Source: Dipteronia dyeriana
Taxonomy: Eukaryota > Streptophyta > Magnoliopsida > Sapindales > Sapindaceae
Direction: 5' to 3'
Length of the DNA: 64,000 nt
Assembly (NCBI GenBank): GCA_032871835.1
Contig: CM065299.1
Span: forward strand, 82,713,652 to 82,777,651
Part shown: positions 36,601 to 48,300 of the stretch, piece by piece
How positions within the stretch are numbered: the stretch's first letter is position 1
Layout: each line of letters begins with the position of its first letter
The notes under the pieces: model-generated
Database searches by the model: none
What the model was told of the DNA's origin: nothing
The model's input: only the letters and a program-made list of their open reading frames with translations
Translations under genes and position numbers: made by a program

Positions 36601-38552
36601 TGAGTCAGAGTTCTTGTTAGAATTCGGTATTGGAAAGAATTAAAAAGAGATTGGCTCTATGGAAGATGAGATTCTTTTCGAAATGAGGAAGATTGGTGTT
36701 GATCAAAGTTGTTATGTCAAGCATCCCGACCTACAACATGTCTGTATTCAGGATACCAGTGTGTGTGGCTCTAAAGATTGAAAAATTACAACGGGATTTC
36801 TTCTGGGAGATAGGGTTGAGAAGAGTAAAATACATTCTGTTAATTAGGACATGGTGTGCTTGTCTAAAAAGAAGGGTGGGCTCGGGATTGGTAGAATTCC
36901 TGATAAAAATAAAGCTTTGCTCTCAAAATGGATCTGGAGATTCGGTGGTGAGGAAGGAACATTGTGGAGAAAAATGGTATGTGCAAAGTATGGTTATGAT
37001 GCTAGTGGGTTATGGTGGGTTTGGAAGGTTCCCAACTCAGCTTCTATATTTGTGAATGTGGTTAGAGGTCTATTGGTGGAGGGTTCTATGTCTACTAAAA
37101 TTATAATGAAGGGTATGTGTGTGGTGCTTGAGAATGGCAAGAAAATTAGGTTGTGGGAAGATTTAAGATGCAACTCAAAGCTCCTTCGTGAGGCATTCCC
37201 AAGAATTTTTACGCTCTTGGTCAAAAAATTTGGGGCAGTTCAGGAGTTTAGGAAATGGTTTAATGAGAAGTGGGCTTGGGAAGTGAGCTTAAAGAGAGAG
37301 ATTTTTGACTGAGAAATTATACAGTGGAATGAATTCTCAAGGTTCCTTAATTTTGTGAAGGTCTGTGTTAACTTTGAGGATAAGTTGGCTTGGGTTCACA
37401 GCCCTAAAGGGAATTTTTCAGTGGGATCATTTCTGCAATGCTTGGAGGGTTATAGTACTAATTTCCCATAGCTGTCTAAGATTATTTGGCAAGGTCTATG
37501 CCTTCCCAAAGTTAAGATTTTGTTCTGGCAATTGATAAGAGGGAGGGTTTTAATGAGGGAGGTCTTAAGTAGGTTTAGTATGAATCGTGATGAGTTTGGA
37601 ATGTCCCTTGTGCAAGAGTGGAATAGAATCAACAGATCAATTTTTTTCTTCACTACAGATGGGTCTGGAAGCCGTGGACAGCAAGTATACAGTGGTGGAA
37701 GGTTAGTAGTGTGACTAATGGTCGTATAGTGTATTGGATGAGAGGGTGGATTGGTATGTGCCTGAAGGTAACTTCTCGTAGAGTTTGGTGTACCCTTCAT
37801 TTTGTTGTTATTTGGACAATTTGGGAGTTGAGAAACCATATGTTAATTTCAACTTAGCACTTGATATGATTATTAGGACTGCTTAGTGGTTTAAACACCT
37901 GGGCAAAGGCTCTTTAGAGGCAGTTACAATTCTTCAACTCAATATGAGGGAGAGATGTGTAGACCAGTCTATTCTCAAAAGAAGTTTGTTGGAGGAATGG
38001 GTTCCCCCCTCAGTGGGCAGGCTCAAGTTTAATGTTGACGGTTCGGCGAGGGGTAAACCAAGTAATGGTGGAATTGGTGGTGTTCTTAAGGATGCAAGTG
38101 GGGTAGTGTTATGTCGGTTCTCCTTCTTTGTGAGGATGAGAGATTCAAACGAAGCAGAAATTCTAGCCATTCACAAAGCCTGTGAACTTCATGAGTCAAG
38201 GGTGGCATTGTGGAACAAAGAAATCGACATAATCAGTGACTCATTGGTGGCTGTTTTGTGGGCTAATGACTCTAAGGGGTTTGGGAATTTGAGAGTGGTG
38301 GATCTTGTTTACGATATTAAGACGATTCTTGAACGGGTGGGAAGGATTACGATCTCTTATAATTTGAGGAATACAAACTCCTATGCGGAAATTTTATCGA
38401 AAAGGGGTTCCAATATGGAAGGAGACTTTTTGATCTGGGGGCTAGGTAGGCTAGGTTCAAGCAAGCTAGCTTTTTATGATTATCGTGGGCTTTGCTTTCG
38501 GTTTTTGTTCCTCGTCTCTCTGCAGTTTTTTGGGTTTTTTTTATGCTCTTGA
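33632..38552 (+). pseudogene. LINE ORF2: endonuclease, reverse transcriptase, RNase H
   Basis: ORF2 of an L1-type LINE nicks DNA and copies element RNA there. The start (MLVLSWNVGGLG at 33632) is the beginning of the endonuclease; a frameshift leads to LVEFRKPMVFLIQETKMSS. A MITE (33802-34516) follows, then VICNVYAAN, DFNSILDYLERRRGG, and SISDHNPF near 35020. Reverse transcriptase: NKALGIDGLN (35660), KLDFEKAYDNVDHGFLDE (36043-36100), catalytic FTDD (36364-36375), LPLGVN (36585). RNase H: FNVDGSARGKPSNGGIGGVL (38028), EAEILAIHKA, IISDSLVAV (38230). It ends at 38552 TGA. Many stops and frameshifts make it inactive. Confidence 0.85.
33802..34516. mobile_element. Tourist-like MITE, copy 2 (inverted)
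   Basis: Ends GGCTCAGTTTGGTATTG and CTGCCAAACTGAGCC, flanked by TAA (33799-33801 and 34517-34519). About 715 bp, nearly the same length as copy 1 but in opposite orientation. The TAA duplication and ends point to PIF/Harbinger (Tourist). It lies inside the endonuclease region of LINE ORF2. Confidence 0.87.
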
Positions 38553-38775
38553 TCGAGTTTATGACTATGTTTGTTTTGTTTCCCATGCTCTGTTTTTTGT
38601 TCCTTTGGTTTGGCTTGTTTGCTTCTGTATGGTGGTCTTCTCTCTGTTCTATTTTGGTTGTATTGTTCTTTATTGCTCTTGTTCAGTATATTGTTGTCTC
38701 AAGCATTTTTTGCTTTGCCTTGTTGTCTTTCAGGCATGCGTGGCCGATGAATAAAATTTGATGTTAAAAGAAAAC
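38553..38775 (+). other. 3' UTR of the LINE
   Basis: T-rich text such as GTTTGGCTTGTTTGCTTCTG, typical of plant LINE 3' ends, then AATAAAATTTGATG at about 38750. No long poly(A) is left, so the end is approximate. The two ORFs here are overlapping hydrophobic artefacts. Confidence 0.5.
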
Positions 38776-39240
38776 TTCAAAAATTACATAATTTCAGTAG
38801 ATTAGATCATTATAAGCACAATTATAATTACAATACCCACATTGAGAGATTATATTGAGCAAAAATAACGAAAATAATGACACTTAATGAGACACTTATC
38901 TTTCAACAAATATCATAAAAAAGTAGTGAAAATAATGTAACACCAAGTTAGAAACCAAAGAGAGGTCGTTGTTAGTTTCTTCTAGGTTAAAAGGAAAAAT
39001 AAAAACATAATTCTTTGCTCTCTTTCTGGTCCATCAACAATTAGTGGAATGCTCAACATAAATGGAATTGGTAGCTTTGACATACCTCATTTTATTCACT
39101 TTCTTCATCTTTATAACAAGTTTTAAGTAAGATATCATACATTGCAGTGAGATCTATATATGCTGATTATCCCCACTAATAATATGTTTTCTTTCGCATG
39201 TGGTTTTCTTAGATTACATCGCATATTCTATTGGGTTTAT
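38776..39240. other. AT-rich DNA, nothing recognised
   Basis: No gene or known repeat seen between the LINE end and the right inverted repeat. Confidence 0.5.
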
Positions 39241-39528
39241 CCAATGTTTAACAAATTTCAATTCCAATCCAAACACAGCTTTTTTTGGGTTATTTGATAG
39301 TTTATTTTTGTAGCTCAATAATTTCTAAAATATAAGGGGTTCCTGTGGGTTTAATTATTTTTTTTAGTGTCAAAAATATGATGTTGCATATGCACTACCT
39401 ATTGACCTTTAAATTGACTATTAGTCAAATCATTAGTCAACTTTTTTCAATGGAGGTTTGTGCATTAAAAAGAAAAGTTGAATATGAATGTAATTTCACC
39501 TAAGCTCAAGAGATGTTTGTGCAATTAA
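39241..39528 (-). repeat. Right member of the long inverted repeat pair
   Basis: Reverse complement of 29888-30158 (see that entry). Inside, 39408-39425 reads ATTGACCTTTAAATTGAC, equal to GTCAATTTAAAGGTCAAT in the left member. Confidence 0.75.
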
Positions 39529-40080
39529 TCCAATTATATTTTGTCAAACATAATGTGATCTTTCTTAAATACAATAGTCATCGTTTTCGGCTGACAAGGC
39601 TTCAAAGTTATTTTTAATAATTTGTAACGGAAATTGTGAGATATGTCACCATTTTATTGTATGTTGTAATGATATCACCAGTTTAATAACTTAAGTTTAA
39701 AAGGAACCTAGTATGACGAACTACCGAAATTGCCCATAAATAATCTATTCTTTATTCTTTGAAAGGCACCGTAACAACTCCTCTCTCTCTCTAAAAAGGT
39801 TTTCTGAAAATCGATCTATAACTCTTCACTCTCTCCAAAAAACTTTTCTCTCTCCAGATATTGCACAATAAGGTAACAAATATTTCTGATCTTCATTTTT
39901 ATTTTTTCATGCATTTCTATGTGGTTGAAGAATGTATCCATTCGTTATGATATGTTGTTTCAGTCTTTATATGAACATGTATGAACATTTAATCTCCAGT
40001 TTTTTGATATGTTTACGAGCTGTTGTATATGTGTTTGAGATTTTGTTACATTGGTCCGAGCTATTGAACATTTAATCTCC
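39529..40080 (+). other. Promoter-like, CT-rich stretch
   Basis: A (CT)n run at 39780-39793 and CTCTCTCC text to 39860, then AATAAGGTAAC (a possible splice donor near 39872), look like the 5' UTR of a plus-strand transcript whose coding part is absent. GAACATTTAATCTCC occurs twice, near 39984 and 40066; the second copy sits at the join to the DUF1985 pseudogene. Confidence 0.35.
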
Positions 40081-41723
40081 CGGTGTTGCTGCTATCGTTC
40101 CTTGTCACTTTTTGAATCATATCCAGCAACTCCTGATGTTGCTGCTGTTGATCCTCCTCACTCTTCAGGGGGACTTCACGCAACTCGTTGAACTGATGTT
40201 CCCATGGGGCCTGAATCATGTCTACATTGTTAGTACTAAAACAATCAACAGGTCACGTTAATAAAAAAACAAAACTATCATCTCAATTTACCTCTCTATC
40301 ACGTCCAACTCCGGCACGGGAATCCCCTCTAGATGTAGCTGGTCTGGGGGTGGTAAACAGAACCCATCTATGCTCACTCGCTGAGGATCCGGCTTAGATC
40401 CCTCACTGTCCATGGCCTTGAAACTCGTACCCTCCGAGTCAGAAGCATCTGTTTCACTGGGCCTCCCACCCCCACCCTCTGGGTCAGAACCCTTTGTCCC
40501 ACTGCTCCCACCAGTGGTAGTCTGACAAGGACCGAACTCGGAAGCTGAAGTATGTGCCCATCTACATGCAGGCTCCCTCCTCATTTAGCCCTACAAAGTA
40601 CGGTGCCTCCGTCTCAGCTGTTGTGGGCACCATTTTCGTCCTCACAAACATCTGAAACCTTAGTTAGAACAATGTAATTGTATACTTAGTGACGAAAATA
40701 TAAGCATGTACAAATTAAATAAATACCCGAGCATTGAAAATCTTGGCCAGCTTCTTCCCTCTCAGTTTTTTGCTTAACTCCCACTTCAATAAACGAAGAT
40801 ACAAATCTGTATCAATCGGGGTGCCGAACTGGAAGCCCAGATCAGGGATCACCTCAAAAACATATATCTGCATCAAACATAACTACGATAAGAATCCATA
40901 AAATTTTGGAAATGATAAATAAAGTACAGGTTGTAATTCAAAGTTCTTACCAACAGGGCATGAGATAGACCGTAAATGTTGTATGTGTCCACCGTATGTA
41001 CGTCAACGCCCTTTGTCTGCTGGAGTCTCTCGAACACCTCAAGTCGCCCGTCAAGTGTATAATTGAATGAACAAATGGAATGCATGTACATATGGGCACC
41101 CCAAGGGAACACATCGAAAGCATCGAGGTCCTCCACCAGCCGAAACTGCCAATCTTGAATCTTGAATCTTGAATCTTGAATCTCTCGTACACCTCCATCA
41201 GTATTCAGTTCAGCATATAGATGAGGTAAAACTTCACAGCATCGTACGCCTCCTGAAACTCTCCAATAGTGAGAACAACCCTCAATTCCTCGAATGATAC
41301 CCTATCGATACCACCAAAGTACTGTTGATGTATGTCATTCTCCATTGCTTCATACCGGGTAGTGTCCGGTACGACTCCAAAACATAACTCAGTGATCAGA
41401 CAAAATTCCACATTCGAAAACCTCACCGTATGGTTCCCTAATAGGAACCGTATATCATATCTTGGCCCTTCATGATGCAACTCCTGCATAAGCAGCTAAT
41501 TGATAACACCACCCGAAAAATTCATCTGTCGATGCATCATCATGAAATGGCCAAAACAGGACACTATGAACCGACACCAGTCTTCCACAGCAAAATCTCC
41601 AAGGACCTCAATCAGTGCATCGTCTATACGGCTAAAGGCGTCAAAATGGTCGTGGCGAGTTAGTTTACCCTCATATCAGTCTCCCTCTGGAGTTTTAAGC
41701 GAATCCTTCGACCTATTCCTCAT
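40081..41723 (-). pseudogene. DUF1985 protein pseudogene (Mutator-borne, Ulp1 part missing)
   Basis: DUF1985 proteins with a C-terminal Ulp1-like protease are carried by Mutator-like elements in plants (the Kaonashi type). The start is set at 41723-41721: the intron end TTGCAG precedes ATGAGGAAT exactly as at the plus-strand copy (45324). Exon 1 (to about 40950) holds FGHFMMMHRQMNF, FLLGNHTVRFSNVEFCLITE, YFGGIDRVSFEELRVVL and VEDLDAFDVFPWGAH. Exon 2 is 40868-40731 (VIPDLGFQFG, KLAKIFNAR), open. An acidic, Pro-rich exon follows (40584-40288), then text to about 40081. In-frame TGA and TAG near 41665 and 41495 break it. A TTGAATC microsatellite at about 41149-41182 sits in exon 1. The protease part is absent. 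Confidence 0.72.
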
Positions 41724-41763
41724 CTGCAATGTCACAGAAACAATACATAAAGTAAACTGAAAA

Positions 41764-42290
41764 ATGCTTGGAAACAACATTAACAGTCTCGGGAGTTTCC
41801 CAAAAAAAGCTCGGGCCTTTGTGAAAAAAGCTCAACCCTTTGCGAAAAAAGCTCGGCTCTTTGTAAAAAAAGCCCGGGCCTTTGAGAAAAAAGCTCGAAG
41901 CTTTAACCAAAAATTCAAAAAAAAAATGTTCGATCATGTTTTAAAAAAGCTCGATCCTTTAAAAAAAACCTTGAATCCTCACAAAAAATATCGAACCTTA
42001 AATAAGCTCGGAGTATTTTTAAAAAAACTCAATCATGTTAAAAAAAAAACTCGATTTAACTGAAGAAAAAAACCTCGATTAAACTGAACCTAATTTTCAA
42101 CAAAAAAATCTCGTTCATTTTTTAAAAAAAGCTCGATTCAACTATAAAAATTCTTTGAGCATTTTCAAAAAAGCTCAATTCAACTACAAAAGAGCTCCGA
42201 GCTTTTTCAAAAAAGCTCGATTTAACAACAAAAAAGATCGATTCAACTAAAAAAAAAACTCAGAGCTTTTCCAAAATGTCTCGGTTACTC
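41764..42290 (-). repeat. Array of AAAAAAGCTCG-type repeats, 5' intron of the DUF1985 pseudogene
   Basis: More than fifteen irregular units of about 25-35 bp with AAAAAAGCTCG plus CCTTT or ATTCAACT. The motif (GATC/CTCG next to A/T runs) resembles the array at 51790-52480 upstream of the transposase. The 99-codon ORF over it encodes only repeat text. Confidence 0.8.
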
Positions 42291-42640
42291 AGATTTTCAT
42301 ATTCCTCAACAAATATTCAACATCATTTCAAACCCTAACCTAACCCACAATCATTCTCAGATCCCCAATTCAACCATAATCTACAATTTCAATCAACAAA
42401 AAACATATCTAACATGCAATGCAACTTCTCAACTACAAAAACGATAACAAAATCATACTCAACTTACCTCGACCGATTGCAAATCTTCTGGTGAAGTCTC
42501 GAAATTTGGTTGCTCTCCAACTTTCGGTTACTGTGCCTTCAAAACTGTTGTTGTCGATTCACTTTTCGTCGATTAAACTTACTCTACTTTTTCTCTCTCA
42601 GTTTGAAAACGACAAGATGATATTAGCCAAGTAGTTTGCC
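42291..42640 (-). promoter_or_regulatory. Presumed 5' end of the DUF1985 pseudogene
   Basis: A minus-strand splice donor (CTTACCTCGACC on plus, near 42465) bounds a presumed non-coding first exon (about 42470-42560). No clear TATA box. Inference from layout only. Confidence 0.35.
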
Positions 42641-42725
42641 CTTCACAATTACATCATGAGGTTGTGAGTTCGAGTCAGCACCCTCAAGTCCCGAATTAAT
42701 GTAATATTTCAAAAAATATATATAT
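42630..42725 (+). mobile_element. SINE-like, tRNA-derived fragment
   Basis: TAGCCAAGTAGTTTGCCC (A box-like) and GAGTTCGAGTCAGC (B box-like, near 42667), followed by AT-rich text with (TA)n. The pattern is that of a tRNA-derived SINE; ends not resolved. Confidence 0.4.
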
Positions 42726-42842
42726 AATTTGGTATATCACTATGTTAACCTAATATTGACGATAAATATTTAAATTATTATTATTATTATTTTAAATCTT
42801 ACGTAGAACGTGTAAGATTCTACCGAAAGTTGTTGATATTAA

Positions 42843-43269
42843 GAGCATCTTCAATGCAAATATGCATTTGGAGAAAATTGATTGCCACATATGATAGATA
42901 GTTAAAAAGTTAGAAAAACTCTCTCCAATGCAATTATCTAACTTCAATATGGAGATGATGTGACAAACAAAAAGTTAGAAATTATAGAGTTGAGTTTCTC
43001 TCATAGAAATGCTGACTAGGATTTCTAACTCATTCCACCAATAATATTAAAACTCATTTAATTGTAAAATAAAAAAGGAGAGATAATGTAATAATTGTTT
43101 ATTATGATTGAATATAAAATGAATACATATTTGACTTTATATAATTGCATTGGAGGTGTGAATATGTATTTCTCTAAAAAAAATTCAAAAGTGGGTCCAT
43201 AATAAATAGAAATGATGATGTGGTACCATTTAAAAACTCAAAAAATACATATTTACATTGAAGATGCTC
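42843..43269. mobile_element. MITE (GAGCATCTTCAATG family)
   Basis: 427 bp with inverted ends GAGCATCTTCAATGCAAATA and TATTTACATTGAAGATGCTC, flanked by TAA (42840-42842 and 43270-43272). Such ends with a 3-bp TAA duplication are typical of Tourist/PIF-Harbinger MITEs in plants. No coding capacity. Confidence 0.85.
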
Positions 43270-43411
43270 TAAGCATCGTATGTGCAACATATATTTCTCC
43301 TCCTATAATTTGGAGATATCTACTTTTATAATACTAAATTATTAAAATAATATAAATAATATTTATGAGTTGACAGTTATATTATAGGGAGAGTTGTTCT
43401 CAAACACCTAA

Positions 43412-44188
43412 GCACTGTTTCTTACATAGGATTGGACTAGGATTGGATTAATCTTAGTCCAATCCTATGTTTGGAAGCAACACCGGACTGAATAAAATAA
43501 TCTAGTGGGATCCAATTTTAGTGAAATAGTCTCATGTTTTGTGGGATAAATAAACCCACCAAATTGGTGGGTTTAGTTGTCCTGGGACTATTTTTTTTTT
43601 TTAAGATTTTTTTAAAAGTTTTCAGATTTTTTAATTCACTATCAAAAATAAAAAATGTAAATCAAAACCAGAATAAAAAAACAAAAAGCAAACCCAGAAC
43701 CATAATATTATGGAAACCAAAAATAAAATCGAACCCACAAACATAATATTTTGGAAATCTAAAAAAAAAATCAAACCACCTATATCTAGAATTGAAAAAA
43801 AAAATCAAATATCTTTATATTCCATATTCAACCTAGATCTGAAATCAAACCCAACCCATATAATGGCGATGATATAGAAATGGTGATGATGATAGCGAAT
43901 TAGGAAAATAGAAAGTTTTATAGTTTTTTAATTTAATTTTAATTAGTTTTTTTATATTTTTATTTTAATTAGTTTATTTTATTGTTATTTCCGTTTTAAA
44001 AATAAATTATTATATTTAATCCAATCTCATGTTTCACCAAACAAAACATGATATTAATTTAATCTAGTTCCATATTTTTCCAAACATAGCATAGTACTAA
44101 TTTAGTCAAATCCAATCCCATTTAATCTTAGTCTCATCTTAAATCCCATAAAATAGTACAATTCAATCTCGCGCACCAAACGGGACAC
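43412..44188. mobile_element. PIF/Harbinger-like MITE, 777 bp
   Basis: Ends GCACTGTTTCTTACATAGG and CGCACCAAACGGGACAC, flanked by TAA (43409-43411 and 44189-44191). Many AT-rich words, CCAATCC repeats on one arm and GGATTGG on the other. The plus-strand ORF at 43534 is not protein-like. Confidence 0.75.
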
Positions 44189-44439
44189 TAAGGTTTGATA
44201 TCATGGCATCCATGTGCAAAGATGCTTTATCTACACTCACACCCCCTAACAGAAATTCGTTAACCACTAACAATGTAAGGGTATTTCAGTCTTTTTGTAA
44301 AATAATATTTATAAGTTAAAAGAAAAAGTAAATAAAACCAGAAAACAAGTCAAAATAAATTAACATAAAATAAAAATATTAAATAGAAAAAGCTTCTTAG
44401 ATTAATTTTTTTTTTGAAAAAAAAAAAGAGAAGAGAAGT

Positions 44440-45085
44440 GGAGGCCATCTGTGACACGATGGTAGCTAATGTTATGTTTGCCTACACTGGCCTCCATAGA
44501 TTCCGGTGGAAGCCTCCTCCAAGTGGACCTCCATTGATTCCTTTATTCCTTTATTTATTTTTTGAAATAAACCTCCATTAATTCATTGTGTCAACATAGC
44601 ATGTGGCCTCATTGATTCATTAACGATGGAGGCCATTGTTGCTAATGCAAGCCTCCATTGATTCCGGTGTCACCAAAAACAGAGGAGGATGTTCCTTCTT
44701 TTTATACCAAATTCTCCACTTAAATACAAATTTCATACTAATCAAAACCCAAATCTACCTCAAACCCGTGAAACTACTTTTTTTTTTTAAACATCCAAAT
44801 CTATCGAAAATCAAATTTCCCTGTCAAAATAACAAAAGCAAATATTTAATACAACATCAAAACCCATCCACAAATCATCATAACACAGGCGCAAGCCATT
44901 AAGGGAGACCTCCACTGTAAATAGGCGGAGGAGGCGTGGCCGCGTGGGCCTCCTCAATTCCAACCATAATGAAGGAGGTCGTCCATTGAAATAAGAGGAA
45001 GAGGCGCGGCGCGACCTCTATTGATTTCAGTAGAGGTGGCCTCCTCCACTCCGATGAAAGGAGGCCAAATTTCTACTGGCTTCTA
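44440..45085. repeat. Region of dispersed GGCCTCCATTGATTCC motifs
   Basis: About fifteen GGAGGCC/GGCCTCC-type words in 650 bp, on both strands, often followed by ATTGATTCCGGTG (for example near 44488, 44525, 44572, 44651, 44948 and 45044). The units are not regularly spaced. No domain, TIR or duplication seen. Nature unknown. Confidence 0.5.
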
Positions 45086-45087
45086 GG

Positions 45088-45245
45088 GGTGGGTAAAAAT
45101 CCAACTAACCGAACCGAACCGAATCGAACCGAACCGAACCGATTCAATCGATTTTTTTCTGGTTTTTTTTATTTACCGGTTTAGTTCGGTTTAATTTAAA
45201 AAAAACGGATTATCCGGTTCGGTTTTCGGTTCAGTGGGTCGAACA
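45088..45245. mobile_element. hAT-like MITE fragment rich in CGGTTCGG
   Basis: AGGGGTGGGTAAAAATCC then repeated CCGAACCGAA on one arm and CGGTTCGGTTTTCGGTTC on the other. The ends resemble plant hAT-type MITEs. The right end is unclear because the Mutator-borne gene begins soon after. Confidence 0.5.
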
Positions 45246-45323
45246 GAAAACCGGTGTATAAAAACAAAAATATTTTCTAATTTTTATGCAGGTTACTGAT
45301 GTACTGTTTTTGTGACATTGCAG

Positions 45324-48300
45324 ATGACGAGCAATATGAAGGAAATGCTTAAAACTGCAGAGGGAGATTGGTTCAAGGGAAAATTGACCCGACACGACCA
45401 TTTTGAAACTCTCGCCCGTATAGACGATGCATTGAATCTGGTCCCTGAAGAGTTTGCTGTTTAGGATCGGCGTCAGTTCATGGCCTCCTGTTTCGGACAT
45501 TTCATGTCGATGCACCGGGAGCTGAAGTTTTTTGATGGTGTTATTCATCAGCTGCTGTTGAGGGAGTTGGACCTTGACGGGCCGATAAATGAGATGCGGT
45601 TCTTGTTAGGGAACCATGTGGTGAGGTTTTCAAAGGTGAAATTTAGCCTCATCACCGGATTACGTTTTGGAGTCATACCGGACACGAGTATGTATGTTGC
45701 AGTTGAGAATGACATACATGAACGGTACTTTCCTGCACATTATGAGGTATCATTGGATGACTTGAAGGTTGTTCTTACCCAGGGAGAGTTTGAAAAGGTG
45801 TACGATGATGTGAAGTTGTGCCTCATTTACCTGTTGAACTGGATACTGATGGGGGTGGACGAGAGATTGAAGATTCCAGTTTGACAATTTTGGTTGGTAG
45901 AGGACCTCAATGCCTTCGATGCGTTCCTGTGGGGTGCCCACGTCTATAGGCATTCTATATTTTCATTCAAGCATGCCTTACCGCGACGTCGTGAGGAGAG
46001 ACGACAACAGTCACAGGGCGATGTTGGACATTCCGTGGAGGGGTACAACATCTACGGTCTATCACACACCTTTTTGGTAAGAAATTTTAATTCCAACATG
46101 TACATTTAATTTGTAATCCAAAATTGTTTTGGATTATAACTGTACATATCTTTGATGCAGATATTTGCTTTTGAGGTGATCCCCAAACTGGCCGAGGTTT
46201 TCGGGACTCGGAGGGCTACAGACCTTTCCCCTCGGTTGTTGAAGTGAGAGTTGACCAAACAACCTAGAGAGAAGAAGCTGGAGAAGATTTTTAGTGCTAG
46301 GGTAATTTATTTTTTTGTTAAGTCAGTAATTTATATTACTTACGATAAGTAACAATGAAATTCATCTAACTACGGTTTCAGATGTAGGCGAGGACGGAAA
46401 TTATGCCCACAGCAGCTGAGGCGGTGGCCCCGTACTTTGCAGGCCTAAGTGAGGGTGAGAGCCCGTATGTGCAGGATGACAGGGTTCACCTTCCTACTGT
46501 CCCTAAGCCGACTACAAGTGCAGTTCGTCCCGAGGAGGAGGGTGAGGGTGTGAGGTGTATTGAGACAGAGGCTTCAGACCCTGCAGGTCCAGATTTCATA
46601 GGCATGGACACTGGTGAATCTCAGCCGTCTCCTCAGTGAGTGAGGCAGGTTCGGTTAACCACCTGAGGAACTGGTTCCGCTACCGAGGATTCCCATGCTG
46701 GCGTTCAACTTGATGGGGAGGTAAGTTGAGATGGTAGTTTTATATTCATTAACAAGAGTTGTTGATTTTTTTCGTATTAACAAAGTTGCATGATTTCAAG
46801 CCCGTTTAGAACATAACTTGAAGGAGTTGTGTGAAGCCCTCCGGAAGAGTGAGGAGGATCGACAACAAGACCACCGGGATTTGCGTGAAGCCCCCCGGAA
46901 GAGTAAGGAGGATCGACAACAACAACAACACCGGGATTTGCTCGATTTGTTTCGGAAGAGCAAGGAGGATCAATAGCAACAACATAGGGAGTTGCTTGCA
47001 TTCATCGGGGACCTTCAGGCCTTCATGACCCATACAGAGGATCCACATACCAGAGGGGCATTTCTGGATAGCAGGGCTCAGTCTCCCCCTCCCCCTCCCC
47101 CTCTGAGAGAGCAGCAGACCCCCCTTCCAGCTCAAAGCGATGGCTCCCCCGCCACCTCATAGATAGCAGCGGGCTCTCACGCCACCTCCTAGCTAGCAAC
47201 GGGCTCCCCCGCCACCTCCTAGCGAGCAACAGGCTCCCCCTCCACCTCCCCTCGAGCAGCAGGCTCCCCGTTCCCCGTCCTCATCTTAGCAAACCCTGCG
47301 GAGGGAGTTCGACAGCACAAACGTGTACTGAAGCGCGATTGGCAGTTGGTTAGCCCGTACACAGATCTGTGCTGACCTAAGAGGGCGAGGGTAATACTAG
47401 AGGGACCTGGTCATGTATTTAATCCCCAGGAACTGGTGGACGATACCTAGTTGAAGGCGTACCGAGCCTACAAGAGAAACGTAAATGGGGAACTGTAAGT
47501 AAATTTCATTGTTATTTAGGTCGCTGAATTTCTTGTAATGTATTATATGACAGTGTAGATGTTGGAACATTAATGCAGACGTGATGTTGATTTGCTGGAG
47601 CCGGTTGATGCTACATGGTTCCATCGGTTGCAGACCAACTTCATGGATGTTGATGATCAGGTTTGTGGGAGCGTAAATCCTGATTTCAATATTTGTTTTA
47701 GAAGTGTATGCATCATAACATTTCTTAACGTGTTTATATTCCCAGCATATGGTCGCGTACCTCCATATTCTTCGGACGCGTACCTCCATATTCTTCGGAA
47801 GCGTCAACGGGCATTTCTGAATGTGTATAGTCAAATGGTTAACATATTGGACTCGTAATTCTTTGTAAGCACTGAAATTAATAATTATAACGCGTTGTTT
47901 TATGTGTGTATGGAAAACAAAAATTAATTTAAATACAATTGTTTATGCAGTCCTTTCTGGAGCACTAGTACATGAAAATGATACCTCACAATTTCTCATG
48001 GGCAGATCACCCCGAGCTGTTGGAATGTGTTGAGGTCTTGGTGAAAGGATGACGACCTCACAACCGTCCTTGGGGGTGCCCCGATTGGGGACGGCACGAG
48101 GTTGACATGGTAAGTGTTACTTGACATGGTTTGCAATTGTATATATAAATGGCTTTGTACATCCTAACACCTGTTGTTGACGTTTCCAGGTCCTGATACC
48201 TTGCAACATTGGGCGCCAACATTGGTTGCTGGTGACTGTGGACCTCACATGCGGGAAGCTGTTCATAGTCGACCCCTGGAGACAGGAGGTCGAACCTAGT

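Noticed and set aside
38476..38761. Two overlapping hydrophobic ORFs that look like membrane proteins
   Set aside because: They are T-rich LINE 3' UTR translated in two frames; no conservation and no start context.
41764..42063. 99-codon Lys/Phe-rich ORF
   Set aside because: It is a translation of the AAAAAAGCTCG repeat array.
46777..47229. Minus-strand ORFs with Pro/Ser or Arg-rich repeats
   Set aside because: Antisense of the coiled and Pro-rich exons of the Ulp1-type gene; the plus strand has the homology.
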